The notes under the pieces are model-generated. The model was not told the origin of the DNA. It did no database searches and saw nothing but the letters and a program-made list of their open reading frames with translations. The translations under genes and the position numbers were made by a program. DNA of 64,000 nt from Puerhibacterium puerhi (lineage in GTDB: Bacteria > Actinomycetota > Actinomycetes > Actinomycetales > Cellulomonadaceae): positions 124,001-188,000 of the forward strand of contig NZ_WUWN01000001.1 of the NCBI RefSeq assembly GCF_009846865.1, written 5' to 3'. This document shows positions 20,986-29,401 of this stretch, piece after piece. Each line of letters begins with the position of its first letter. Position 1 is the stretch's first letter.

Positions 20986-22875
20986 TCATCCGACGCTGCC
21001 GCCCCCGGCGCCCGCTCGCACGACCACCGCACGCACGGCGTCCGCCACGCGCGCGGTGACCTCGCGCGATTCGGCGAGCCGGTCGGCCCGCGGCACGCGC
21101 ACCTCGAGCACCTCGACGCCGGGCCCGGGGGCGGCGAGCGCGGCGCGCAGGCCGGCGACGTCGTCCACGGCCCGGTGCCGCACGCCGTACCCGGCGCACA
21201 GGGCCGCGAGGTCCGCGCCGTGCGGCGTGCCGAAGACCCGCTCGAACACCGCGGCGCCGGCCGGCGAGGCGGCGGCGAGGGCGCCGTGCTCGAGCGTGGC
21301 GAAGATGGATCCCCCGTCGTCGTTGACGACGACGAGCTGCAGCTGGGCCGCCGGCTCGAGCGGCCCGGCCAGCAGGCCGCCGACGTCGTGCAGGAACGTG
21401 AGGTCGCCCAGCAGCGCGCGCGTCCGGCCGGCGTCCCCCCGCCGCGCCCGCGCCAGGGCCACGCCGGCGGCGGTGGAGACGGTGCCGTCGATGCCGGCCA
21501 GGCCGCGGTTGGCCAGCACGAGCGGCGCGTCGGCGACGGCGGCGCCGTCCGTCGCGGGAGCCTCGAGGTCGAGCACCAGCTCGAGGTCGCGCACCGGGTT
21601 GGACGAGCCGACGACGAGCGCGTCGCGCGGGCCGGTGGCGGCCAGGACCGCGCGCGCCACGGCCAGCCCCGCGTGCGGCGCGGCGGCGAGCGGGCCCGCG
21701 GCGCCGGACAGGTCGGCAACGGCCGCGGCCGCCGCCCGGCCGGCGGCCCGCCAGCGGTCGAGGAACGCGCCGCCGTCCGCGGGCCGCGCGGGGGCGAACC
21801 ATCGCTCCGCCAGGGCGGGCACGACCTTCTCGGCGTGGCGGGCGGGGTCGGGCCACGGCCCGCCGCCCGGGGCCACCACGGTGACGGTGACCTCGGGGCG
21901 GGCGAGCAGCCGCAGCTGCGGGCGCGACAGGGTCGGGTGGCCGAGCACGACCACGTGCTCCACCTCGGCGACGAGCTCCTCGACGCCGAGCACCGCGCGG
22001 TAGGCGGCGACGGCGTTGGGCCCGCCGCACGCCCCGGACGACGGCTCGGCGAGCAGCGGCCAGCCGCGGGCCTCGGCGAGCCGGCGGGCGTCGGGCCCGG
22101 CGCCGTCGCCGGCGAGCACGAGGGTGCGACTCGGGTCGCCGTGGATCGCCGGGTCGGCGCCCGGGCCCGGCGCGGGCGGCAGCACGGCGGCGCGGCGGAA
22201 GCCGTCCGGCCAGACCGCCTCGCCCGGCAGCGGCGCGAGCGGCTCGGCGGGCTGCAGCGGCTCGCGGAAGGCGAGGTTGAGGTGCACGGGGCCGGGGTTC
22301 CGGTCGCGCAGCCCGAGCGCGGCGGCCAGGGCCCGGTTCGCGGTGGACAGCAGGTCGCGCACCGCGCCGGGCCGGTCGTCGGGCGCGGGCACGTCGACGG
22401 CGTACCGCACGGCCGAGCCGAAGATGCCGACCTGGTCGGTGGTCTGGGACGCGCCGGTGCCGCGCAGCTCGTGCGGGCGGTCGGCGGTGATCAGCACCAG
22501 CGGCACGCCGGTGTGGTGCGCCTCGAGCACGGCGGGGTGCAGGTTCGCGACGGCGGTGCCCGACGTCGTGACCACGGCGACCGGCTGCGGCACGGCGACG
22601 CTCACGTGCTCGACGCCGTCAGCACGGCGCCCGGCGCCGCGGTGCAGCGGCTCGCTGCCGCGCGACAGCCCGAGGGCGAGGAACCCGGCCGCCCGCTCGT
22701 CGACGCGCACGTGCAGCCGCAGGGTCGGCCGCTCGGTGGCGGCCTCGGCCAGGGCGTAGGCCAGCGGCGCCGAGCGCGAGCCGGGCGCGAGCACGAAGTC
22801 GCGGACGCCCTGCAGCACCAGGTCGGCCACGAGCGCCCGCGCGGCGGCCACGGACGGCGGCACGGCGGCGGTCAT
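20986..22875 (-). CDS. menD: SEPHCHC synthase, 2-oxoglutarate decarboxylase of menaquinone synthesis
   Basis: 629 aa thiamine-diphosphate enzyme that adds succinic semialdehyde to isochorismate. The catalytic Glu segment is VDERAAGFLALGLSRG, the pyrophosphate-binding part includes ANRGLAGIDGTVSTAAG, and VVNDDGGSIF is the Mg/ThDP motif. About 20 extra residues (EPLHRGAGRRADGVEHVSVA) sit between LGLSRG and PVAVVTTSGTAVAN, where homologues usually pass directly; this is a low-complexity insertion near the active site. ATG 22875 overlaps the menC stop (ATGA). Confidence 0.95.
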   Translation of the reverse strand: MTAAVPPSVAAARALVADLVLQGVRDFVLAPGSRSAPLAYALAEAATERPTLRLHVRVDERAAGFLALGLSRGSEPLHRGAGRRADGVEHVSVAVPQPVAVVTTSGTAVANLHPAVLEAHHTGVPLVLITADRPHELRGTGASQTTDQVGIFGSAVRYAVDVPAPDDRPGAVRDLLSTANRALAAALGLRDRNPGPVHLNLAFREPLQPAEPLAPLPGEAVWPDGFRRAAVLPPAPGPGADPAIHGDPSRTLVLAGDGAGPDARRLAEARGWPLLAEPSSGACGGPNAVAAYRAVLGVEELVAEVEHVVVLGHPTLSRPQLRLLARPEVTVTVVAPGGGPWPDPARHAEKVVPALAERWFAPARPADGGAFLDRWRAAGRAAAAAVADLSGAAGPLAAAPHAGLAVARAVLAATGPRDALVVGSSNPVRDLELVLDLEAPATDGAAVADAPLVLANRGLAGIDGTVSTAAGVALARARRGDAGRTRALLGDLTFLHDVGGLLAGPLEPAAQLQLVVVNDDGGSIFATLEHGALAAASPAGAAVFERVFGTPHGADLAALCAGYGVRHRAVDDVAGLRAALAAPGPGVEVLEVRVPRADRLAESREVTARVADAVRAVVVRAGAGGGSVG

Positions 22876-23990
22876 CGCCCCTCCCCCTGCGCCGAGACCC
22901 GGGTTTCCGGGGTGTCGGCGCCGCCCGAGTGCCCATGGATCCGGGTCTCGGCGGGCGGCGGCTCGGCGGGCGGCGTCTCCGCGAGCACGGCCGCGAGCCG
23001 CCGGTGGCGGTCCAGCCAGGCGGCGCGCACGGCGTCCGACGGCGCCGCGGCCGCGAGCGCCACGGGGTCCGGCTCCGGGCGGCGCACCGGGAGCGCGCCG
23101 TCGACCGGCAGCAGCGGCTCGGCGACGACGTCGCGCACGAACAGCTGAGAGGTGGCCAGCCCGCAGGCGTAGGGCAGCTCGGGCAGGGCGGCGGCCAGGG
23201 CGACGCCGGCGGCGAGCCCGACGGACGACTCGAGCGCCGAGGACACGACGACGGGCAGCCCGACCTGCTCGGCCAGCTCGAGGCAGGCGCGCACCCCGCC
23301 GAGCGGCTGCACCTTGAGCACCACGACGTCGGCCGCCTCCTGCCGCACCACCCGCAGCGGGTCCTCGGCGCGGCGGATCGACTCGTCGGCGGCGACCGGC
23401 ACGTCGAGGCGGCGGCGCAGCGCGGCGAGCTCCTCGACGGTGGCGCACGGCTGCTCGGCGTACTCCAGGCCGCCGGCCGCGGCGTCGAGGCGGCGCAGGT
23501 GCCGCGCGGCGGCGTCGACGTCCCACCCGCCGTTGGCGTCCACGCGGATGCGCCCGACGCCCGGCCCGTACAGCTCGTCGAAGGCCGCGCGCACCGCGGC
23601 GACGCGCTCGGCCTCGGCCTCGAGGGGCTCCAGCACGCCGGCGGCGTCGCGCTGGGCGACCTTGACCTTGGCGGTGCGGCACCCGGCGGAGGCCAGCACG
23701 ATCGCGCGCGCCCGCTCCGGGTCCACGGCGGGCACGGTGACGTTGACGGGCACGCTGTCGCGCACCGGCGCCGGCCAGCCGAGGTCGGCGGCCTCGCGGG
23801 CCGCGCGCAGCCAGGTGGCGGACTCGGCGTCGTCGTAGTCCCAGAACGGGCTCAGCTCGCCCCACCCGGCGTCGCCGCGCAGCAGCAGGCCGTCGCGCAC
23901 GTCCAGGCCCCGGAAGCGGGTGCGCAGCGGGGTGGACCACACCACCGGGCCGCTGGGCAGGGACGACGCGGGGGTGGCGGTGGCGGGCAC
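22872..23990 (-). CDS. menC: o-Succinylbenzoate synthase
   Basis: 372 aa enolase-superfamily enzyme that dehydrates SHCHC to o-succinylbenzoate. Catalytic lysines are in TAKVKV (K108/K110), metal ligands in VDANGGW, EYAEQP and AADES, and the second base in VLKVQPLGG. Start GTG 23990 is 7 nt after a TACCCT -10 box, so the mRNA is probably leaderless. The C-terminal residues 346-367 are encoded by a palindromic element (22890-22953) and match no enzyme feature; the fold ends near residue 345. Confidence 0.94.
   Translation of the reverse strand: MPATATPASSLPSGPVVWSTPLRTRFRGLDVRDGLLLRGDAGWGELSPFWDYDDAESATWLRAAREAADLGWPAPVRDSVPVNVTVPAVDPERARAIVLASAGCRTAKVKVAQRDAAGVLEPLEAEAERVAAVRAAFDELYGPGVGRIRVDANGGWDVDAAARHLRRLDAAAGGLEYAEQPCATVEELAALRRRLDVPVAADESIRRAEDPLRVVRQEAADVVVLKVQPLGGVRACLELAEQVGLPVVVSSALESSVGLAAGVALAAALPELPYACGLATSQLFVRDVVAEPLLPVDGALPVRRPEPDPVALAAAAPSDAVRAAWLDRHRRLAAVLAETPPAEPPPAETRIHGHSGGADTPETRVSAQGEGR
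22890..22953. repeat. Palindromic element read as the MenC C-terminus
   Basis: CGCCGAGACCCGG (22890-22902) and CCGGGTCTCGGCG (22941-22953) are perfectly complementary over 13 bp around a 38-nt loop. The element lies inside menC and adds about 22 residues before its stop codon. Its arm shares CGCCGAGA with the intergenic palindrome at 35,774. Confidence 0.7.
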
Positions 23991-23997
23991 GCTCTCC

Positions 23998-24003
23998 AGG
24001 GTA
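23998..24003 (-). promoter_or_regulatory. -10 box for leaderless menC-menD
   Basis: TACCCT on the minus strand, 7 nt before the menC GTG (23990). Confidence 0.65.
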
Positions 24004-24136
24004 GTGCGGGGCGGCGCCGCCCCGGTCGGCGACGGCGGTGACGTGCGCGACGGCGGCGCCCCGGGGCACCCGCCGCCGTCGTCCCGCCGTCGTCCCGGTG
24101 CCGTCCGGTGCCGTCAAGTGACCTCCCGCGCCGCCG

Positions 24137-24142
24137 TAGGCT
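24137..24142 (+). promoter_or_regulatory. -10 box for leaderless menB
   Basis: TAGGCT, 7 nt before the menB GTG (24150). The 159-nt divergent menC-menB gap also holds two short tandem duplications (CCGCCGTCGTC twice, GGTGCCGTC twice), without apparent function. Confidence 0.65.
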
Positions 24143-24149
24143 GGCCGCC

Positions 24150-25142
<993 letters not shown>

Positions 25143-25180
25143 GGCGCGCCCGCCGCGTCCGGGCACCGCACCGCGCGGCC

Positions 25181-25186
25181 TACCCT
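25181..25186 (+). promoter_or_regulatory. -10 box for leaderless menE
   Basis: TACCCT, 6 nt before the menE GTG (25193). Only 50 nt separate menB and menE, so menE can be read both from menB and from its own promoter. Confidence 0.6.
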
Positions 25187-25192
25187 GACGGG

Positions 25193-26431
25193 GTGAGTCC
25201 CGCCGTCCTGCCCGCCCCGATCGCCTCGCTCACCACCGCCGTCCGGGCGGCCCTCGACGGCGGGCCGGCGGTGCACGGCCTGCCCCGCCTGAGCGACGCC
25301 GCGCTGCCGGACGGCACGGCGCTCGTGGTGCGCACGTCGGGCTCGACCGGCACGCCGCGCGAGGTGGCGCTGACCGCCGCCGCGCTGCGCGCGTCCGCCA
25401 CCGCCACGCACGAGCGCCTCGGCGGCCCCGGCCGGTGGGTGCTCACGCTGCCGCCCACGCACGTGGCCGGCCTGCAGGTGGTGGTGCGCTCGGTGCTGGC
25501 CGCCGACGCCGGCGTGCCGGCGGCCCTGACCGCCGCCGAGCCCGGCCAGCACTTCACGCCGGAGGGCTTCGCGGACCTGCTCGAGCCCGCCCTCGCCGAC
25601 GGGGTGCCCGTCCACGCCTCCCTGGTGCCCACGCAGCTGCACCGGCTCGTGGCCGCCGCCGACGCCGGCTCCGCCCGCGGCCTCGAGGCGCTGGCCCGCT
25701 GCGCCGACGTGCTGCTCGGCGGCGCGGCCACGCCGGCGCCGCTGCTGGCCCGGGCGCGGGCCGCGGGCGTCCGGGTCGTGCGCACGTACGGCATGTCCGA
25801 GACCGCCGGCGGCTGCGTGTACGACGGCGTGCCGCTGCGCGGCGTGCAGGTGCGGCTCGCCGCGGGCGACGTCGTCGAGCTCGCGGGGCCCACGCTCGCC
25901 GCGGGCTACGTGGGCGACGCCGCGGCCACCGCCGCGGCGTTCCGCACCGACCCGGCCGGGCCCGACCTCGCCGGGCCGGACGCCGGCACCCGCTGGTTCC
26001 GCACCTCCGACCTGGGCGCCCTCGGCCCGGACGGCACGCTGAGCGTGCTGGGCCGCGCCGACGACGTCGTCGTCACCGGCGGCGTGAACGTGGCGCCGGC
26101 GGCCGTGGAGGGCGTGCTCGCCGAGGTGCTGCCCGGCGCCCTGGGGGCCGCGGCGGCCGAGCCGTGCGTCGTCGGGGTGCCCGACCCCGAGTGGGGCAGC
26201 GCCGTCGTGGCCGTGGTCGCCGTCGGGCCCGCCGGTGCGCCCGCGGCGGGCCCGCTGCGGGCGGTGGACGCCGACGCCCTGGCGCGGGTGCGCGCCGCCG
26301 TCGCGGATAGGCTGGGAGGACCGTCCGCGCCCCGGCGCGTCTACCTCACCGACGCCCTGCCGCTGCGCGGCCCCGGCAAGGTCGACCGCAGCGGGGTCGC
26401 GGCCGCCGTCCGCGAGCACGAGTCCCGCTGA
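25193..26431 (+). CDS. menE: o-Succinylbenzoate-CoA ligase
   Basis: 412 aa acyl-adenylate-forming ligase, at the short end for the family. The phosphate loop is TSGSTGTPREVALT near residue 46; the adenylate motif is TYGMSETAGGCVYDG; the hinge region is RTSDLGALGPDGTLSVLGR; and the C-terminal catalytic lysine is in LPLRGPGKVDR. It makes the CoA thioester used by MenB. Start GTG 25193 with a close -10 box. The first domain is trimmed compared with typical ligases, as is common for actinobacterial MenE. Confidence 0.93.
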   Translation: MSPAVLPAPIASLTTAVRAALDGGPAVHGLPRLSDAALPDGTALVVRTSGSTGTPREVALTAAALRASATATHERLGGPGRWVLTLPPTHVAGLQVVVRSVLAADAGVPAALTAAEPGQHFTPEGFADLLEPALADGVPVHASLVPTQLHRLVAAADAGSARGLEALARCADVLLGGAATPAPLLARARAAGVRVVRTYGMSETAGGCVYDGVPLRGVQVRLAAGDVVELAGPTLAAGYVGDAAATAAAFRTDPAGPDLAGPDAGTRWFRTSDLGALGPDGTLSVLGRADDVVVTGGVNVAPAAVEGVLAEVLPGALGAAAAEPCVVGVPDPEWGSAVVAVVAVGPAGAPAAGPLRAVDADALARVRAAVADRLGGPSAPRRVYLTDALPLRGPGKVDRSGVAAAVREHESR

Positions 26432-26504
26432 CCGCGGCGCCCGCCGCCGTCGTCCACCTCCCCCGCGCCCGGGAACGGGCGCGCCCGCACGACCGAGGAG
26501 CACC

Positions 26505-27374
26505 ATGGCCACGACCACCGAGTGGATCGCCGGGGCACGCCCCCGCACCCTGCCCGCCGCGACGGCGCCGGTGCTCATCGGATCGGGTGCCGCCGCGCAG
26601 GTGGGCGCCTTCTCGGCCGGCCGGGCGCTGCTCGCCCTGGGCGTCGCGCTCGCGCTGCAGGTGGGCGTCAACTACGCGAACGACTACTCCGACGGCGTGC
26701 GCGGCACCGACGTCGACCGTGTCGGCCCGCTGCGCCTCACGGCGTCGGGCGTGGCCCGCCCGGGGCACGTGAAGGCGGCGGCGTTCTCCGCGTTCGGCGT
26801 CGCGGCGGTGCTCGGCCTCGTGCTCGTGGCCCTCACCGGGCAGTGGTGGCTGCTCGCCGTGGGCGCGTTCTGCGTGGTGGCGGCCTGGTACTACACCGGC
26901 GGGCGGCGGCCCTACGGCTACGCCGGGCTCGGCGAGGTGGGCGTGTTCCTGTGCTTCGGCCTCATCGCCACGCTCGGCACCACGTACACGCAGGCCGACC
27001 GGGTGACCGGCCCGGCCGTGCTCGGCGCCGTCGGCGTGGGGCTCATCGCCTGCGCGCTGCTGATGGTCAACAACCTGCGCGACATCCCCACCGACGCGCT
27101 GAGCGGCAAGAAGACGCTCGCCGTGCGCCTGGGCGACTACCGCGCGCGCCGCGCGTACGTGGCGTGGCTGTGGCTGCCGCTGCTGCTCGGCGCGCTCTGC
27201 GCGCTGTGGACGCCCTGGGCGCTGATCGTCATGCTGCTCGCCGGGCCGGCGGCCGGGTTGTCGCTGCCGGTGCTCGCCGGGGCGCGCGGGCGGCTGCTCG
27301 TGCCGGTGCTCGGCGGCACCGGGCTGTTCGAGCTCGGCTACGGGATCCTGCTGGGGCTCGGCCTGGCCCTGTGA
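26505..27374 (+). CDS. menA: 1,4-Dihydroxy-2-naphthoate polyprenyltransferase
   Basis: 289 aa UbiA-superfamily membrane enzyme that joins the naphthoate to the polyprenyl chain. The two Mg-binding Asp motifs are NYANDYSDGVRGTD near residue 55 and NNLRDIPTDALSGKK near 190, between about eight or nine hydrophobic helices. A GAGGAG ribosome-binding site lies 4 nt before ATG 26505, unlike its leaderless neighbours. It is followed at once by stop-codon repeats and a hairpin. Confidence 0.95.
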   Translation: MATTTEWIAGARPRTLPAATAPVLIGSGAAAQVGAFSAGRALLALGVALALQVGVNYANDYSDGVRGTDVDRVGPLRLTASGVARPGHVKAAAFSAFGVAAVLGLVLVALTGQWWLLAVGAFCVVAAWYYTGGRRPYGYAGLGEVGVFLCFGLIATLGTTYTQADRVTGPAVLGAVGVGLIACALLMVNNLRDIPTDALSGKKTLAVRLGDYRARRAYVAWLWLPLLLGALCALWTPWALIVMLLAGPAAGLSLPVLAGARGRLLVPVLGGTGLFELGYGILLGLGLAL

Positions 27375-27424
27375 GCCCGGGCCTGTGAGCCAGGCCCTGT
27401 GATCCGCGGCCTGTGAGCCCGGGC
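27369..27424 (+). repeat. 14-nt repeat in four copies at the menA stop codon
   Basis: Units CTGTGAGCCCGGGC, CTGTGAGCCAGGCC, CTGTGATCCGCGGC and CTGTGAGCCCGGGC follow head to tail. The first contains the menA TGA; each later unit again carries TGA. It looks like serial duplication of the gene end. Confidence 0.8.
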
Positions 27425-27444
27425 CGGCGCGGGACGCGCCGGCC
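27422..27444. terminator. Hairpin between convergent menA and DUF4229 genes
   Basis: GGCCGGCGCG and CGCGCCGGCC form a perfect 10-bp stem with a GGA loop, 47 nt past the menA stop and 12 nt past the stop of the opposing gene. Confidence 0.65.
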
Positions 27445-27456
27445 GGGGCGGCCGGC

Positions 27457-27819
27457 TCAGCGGCCCGCGTCGCCCTCGCGGCCCGCGGGTCGCTCCTTCG
27501 CCGCGGGAGCGGCGTCCGGGGCAGCGTCCGTGGCGGCGCCTGCGTCCCCGTCGGCGTCGACCACCGAGTCCTCGTAGGCGGCGTCCGCCTCGGACTCGCG
27601 CGAGAAGCGCTGCGCCCGCTGCCCGCGGCGCTCGGCGCGCCCCGCCAGCCACGCCGCGGCGGCGTCGCGCGGACCGCGCAGGAAGAGGTACGAGACGGCG
27701 AACGCGATGACGGCGGCGAGGACCACGGCCAGCAGCGGGTTCGCGCCCGCCCACAGCAGCAGCACGAAGGCCGCGGCGAACACGAGCACGCGGTAGAGCG
27801 TGTACAGGAGCAGAGGCAC
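27457..27819 (-). CDS. DUF4229 membrane protein
   Basis: 120 aa. Two hydrophobic helices at about 8-28 and 29-48 (LYRVLVFAAAFVLLLWAG, LLAVVLAAVIAFAVSYLFL) and the following LRGPRD match the DUF4229 pattern. The C-terminal half is a charged, disordered-looking tail. Genes of this family commonly sit beside menA in actinobacteria, but no function is established. Start is GTG 27819, 6 nt after a TAGGCT box. Confidence 0.8.
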   Translation of the reverse strand: MPLLLYTLYRVLVFAAAFVLLLWAGANPLLAVVLAAVIAFAVSYLFLRGPRDAAAAWLAGRAERRGQRAQRFSRESEADAAYEDSVVDADGDAGAATDAAPDAAPAAKERPAGREGDAGR

Positions 27820-27825
27820 CCGACC

Positions 27826-27831
27826 AGCCTA
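27826..27831 (-). promoter_or_regulatory. -10 box for leaderless DUF4229 gene
   Basis: TAGGCT on the minus strand, 6 nt before GTG 27819. The same box in the same spacing serves the divergent gene at 27923. Confidence 0.65.
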
Positions 27832-27910
27832 GGCCGCCCGGCCGGGCGCACGGCACGGTCCCGCCGCCGCCCGGCTGTGACGCGCGCCCCGCGGCCGCGC
27901 GTTGCGCGCC

Positions 27911-27916
27911 TAGGCT
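27911..27916 (+). promoter_or_regulatory. -10 box for leaderless PLDc_N gene
   Basis: TAGGCT, 6 nt before ATG 27923. Confidence 0.65.
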
Positions 27917-27922
27917 GGTGCC

Positions 27923-28324
27923 ATGCTCCGCCTGCTGCTGTTCCTCGTCATCCTCGGGATCGTCGTGTACGCCCTGGCCGACCTGTTCTCCGCCGACGAG
28001 GACGAGACGGGAGGCATGCCCAGGTGGGGCTGGGCGGTGCTGATCGTGCTGCTGCCCGGCGCCGGTGCGGCGGGCTGGCTGCTGTTCCGCCGCCTGCAGC
28101 GCACCAGCCAGCCGGCGCCGGGCCGGCCGCCGCGCCCGGGCCGGCGGCCCCGCCCGGTGGCCCCCGACGACGACCCGGAGTTCCTCTGGCGGCTCGAGCA
28201 GGAGCGCCGCCGGCGCGAGCGCGAGGCCGGCGGGGGCACCGGCCGCCCGGGCGGCGACGCCGACGGCGGCGGCTCGTCGGACGGCGGCTCGTCGGACGGC
28301 GCGGGCGACAGCGCCACCTCCTGA
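27923..28324 (+). CDS. Small membrane protein of the PLDc_N type
   Basis: 133 aa. Helix one is at residues 2-20, helix two at about 34-54 (RWGWAVLIVLLPGAGAAGWLLF). This layout, with Asp after helix one and the GW..L..P pattern in helix two, is the phospholipase D N-terminal (PLDc_N) membrane module without a catalytic domain. The tail contains a conserved-looking DDDPEFLWRLEQERRRRE helix and a Gly/Ser/Asp-rich end. Neighbouring genes are quinone and cytochrome c maturation, a frequent actinobacterial synteny. Function unknown. Confidence 0.8.
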   Translation: MLRLLLFLVILGIVVYALADLFSADEDETGGMPRWGWAVLIVLLPGAGAAGWLLFRRLQRTSQPAPGRPPRPGRRPRPVAPDDDPEFLWRLEQERRRREREAGGGTGRPGGDADGGGSSDGGSSDGAGDSATS

Positions 28325-28332
28325 GCCCCCGA

Positions 28333-28402
28333 CCCCGTTGCGGGTACGGAACACGCCGTGGACCCGGCCGGGTCCACGGCGTGTTCCGCACCCACGACGG
28401 GG
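28333..28402. repeat. 70-nt near-perfect palindrome between convergent genes
   Basis: The two halves (28333-28367 and the rest) pair over about 35 bp with three mismatched positions and no loop; the centre is GGACCCGGCCGGGTCC. The core GGAACACGCCGTG closely matches the core of the palindrome at 57,446 (GGACACGCCGTG). It fills the gap between the PLDc_N gene and ccsB. Confidence 0.8.
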
Positions 28403-28405
28403 AGG

Positions 28406-29401
28406 TCAGTTGCCCGGGTTGAGGCCCGAGTAGGAGTGCTTGCCGGTGAACAGCAGGTTCACGCCGGTGAAGTTGAACAGCACGCAGGCGTAGCCGACCA
28501 CGACGAACCAGGCGGCGCGGCGCCCGGACCAGCCGCGCGTGGTGCGCGCGTGCAGGTAGGCCGCGTAGACGACCCAGATGACGAACGACCAGACTTCCTT
28601 GGGGTCCCAGCCCCAGTAGCGGCCCCAGGCGTGCTCCGCCCAGATCGCGCCGCCGATGATGGTGAACGTCCACAGCACGAACCCGACGGCGTTGAACCGG
28701 AAGCTCAGCGCCTCGAGCGACGTCGCGCCCGGCACCCGGTCGAGCCAGTGCCAGCCGGCCAGGAGCGGCGCGCCGGCGTCGCGGTGGTCGCGCAGCAGCT
28801 GCAGCACCGAGGCCACGAACGCCACGGTGAAGATCCCCGTCGCGGTGATCGCGACGCCCACGTGGATCACCAGCCAGTAGGACTGCAGCGCCGGCTGCAC
28901 GCCCGTGGCGGCGACGTAGAAGACGTTGAGCCCGAGCACCAGGAACAGCACCACGAGGCCGGTCACGAAGGCGCCGAGGAAGCGCAGGTCCTTGCGCAGG
29001 TTCACGGCGAGGAACGCCACGAGGGCGACGAACGAGCCCACCATCGTGAACTCGTACATGTTGGCCCACGGGGTGCGGCCCGCGGCGACGCCGCGCAGCA
29101 CGATGGCCACGAGGAGCATCGCGGTGCCCAGCCAGGTGGTCGACATGGCGATGCCGGCGGCCTTGCCGCGCCCCGCCGGGACGGCGGGCGCAGCGGACGA
29201 CGTCGGCGCGGGCGGCGCGGCACGGCCGGCGTCCGGGCCCGCGGGCCCGCCCACCGCGGCCAGCTCCCGGGCGCGCGTCCGCGCATCGGTGCGCACCTCG
29301 GTGCGGCGGGCGAGGTCGACCGCGAACGCGACGAGCGCGATGGCGAGCGCGGTCGCCGACGCCCAGACGAGGAGCGTGCTCAGCTCGGCGGCGTTGGTCA
29401 T
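28406..29401 (-). CDS. ccsB: Cytochrome c biogenesis protein CcsB (heme handling, System II)
   Basis: 331 aa, about eight hydrophobic helices. The tryptophan-rich heme motif is RYWGWDPKEVWSFVIW near residue 245, and external His residues lie in the flanking loops (for example ARTTRGWSG region). CcsB with ResB forms the System II synthase that attaches heme to apocytochromes outside the membrane. ATG 29401 overlaps the resB stop (ATGA). It is the last gene of the operon. Confidence 0.95.
   Translation of the reverse strand: MTNAAELSTLLVWASATALAIALVAFAVDLARRTEVRTDARTRARELAAVGGPAGPDAGRAAPPAPTSSAAPAVPAGRGKAAGIAMSTTWLGTAMLLVAIVLRGVAAGRTPWANMYEFTMVGSFVALVAFLAVNLRKDLRFLGAFVTGLVVLFLVLGLNVFYVAATGVQPALQSYWLVIHVGVAITATGIFTVAFVASVLQLLRDHRDAGAPLLAGWHWLDRVPGATSLEALSFRFNAVGFVLWTFTIIGGAIWAEHAWGRYWGWDPKEVWSFVIWVVYAAYLHARTTRGWSGRRAAWFVVVGYACVLFNFTGVNLLFTGKHSYSGLNPGN

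Noticed and set aside
23991-24136. Short tandem duplications in the menC-menB gap as regulatory repeats
   Set aside because: Two 9-11 nt duplications in GC-rich DNA without symmetry or spacing to the promoters give no case for an operator.
27369-27424. Possible CRISPR array
   Set aside because: The four 14-nt units are contiguous with no spacers and no cas genes; it is a tandem duplication.
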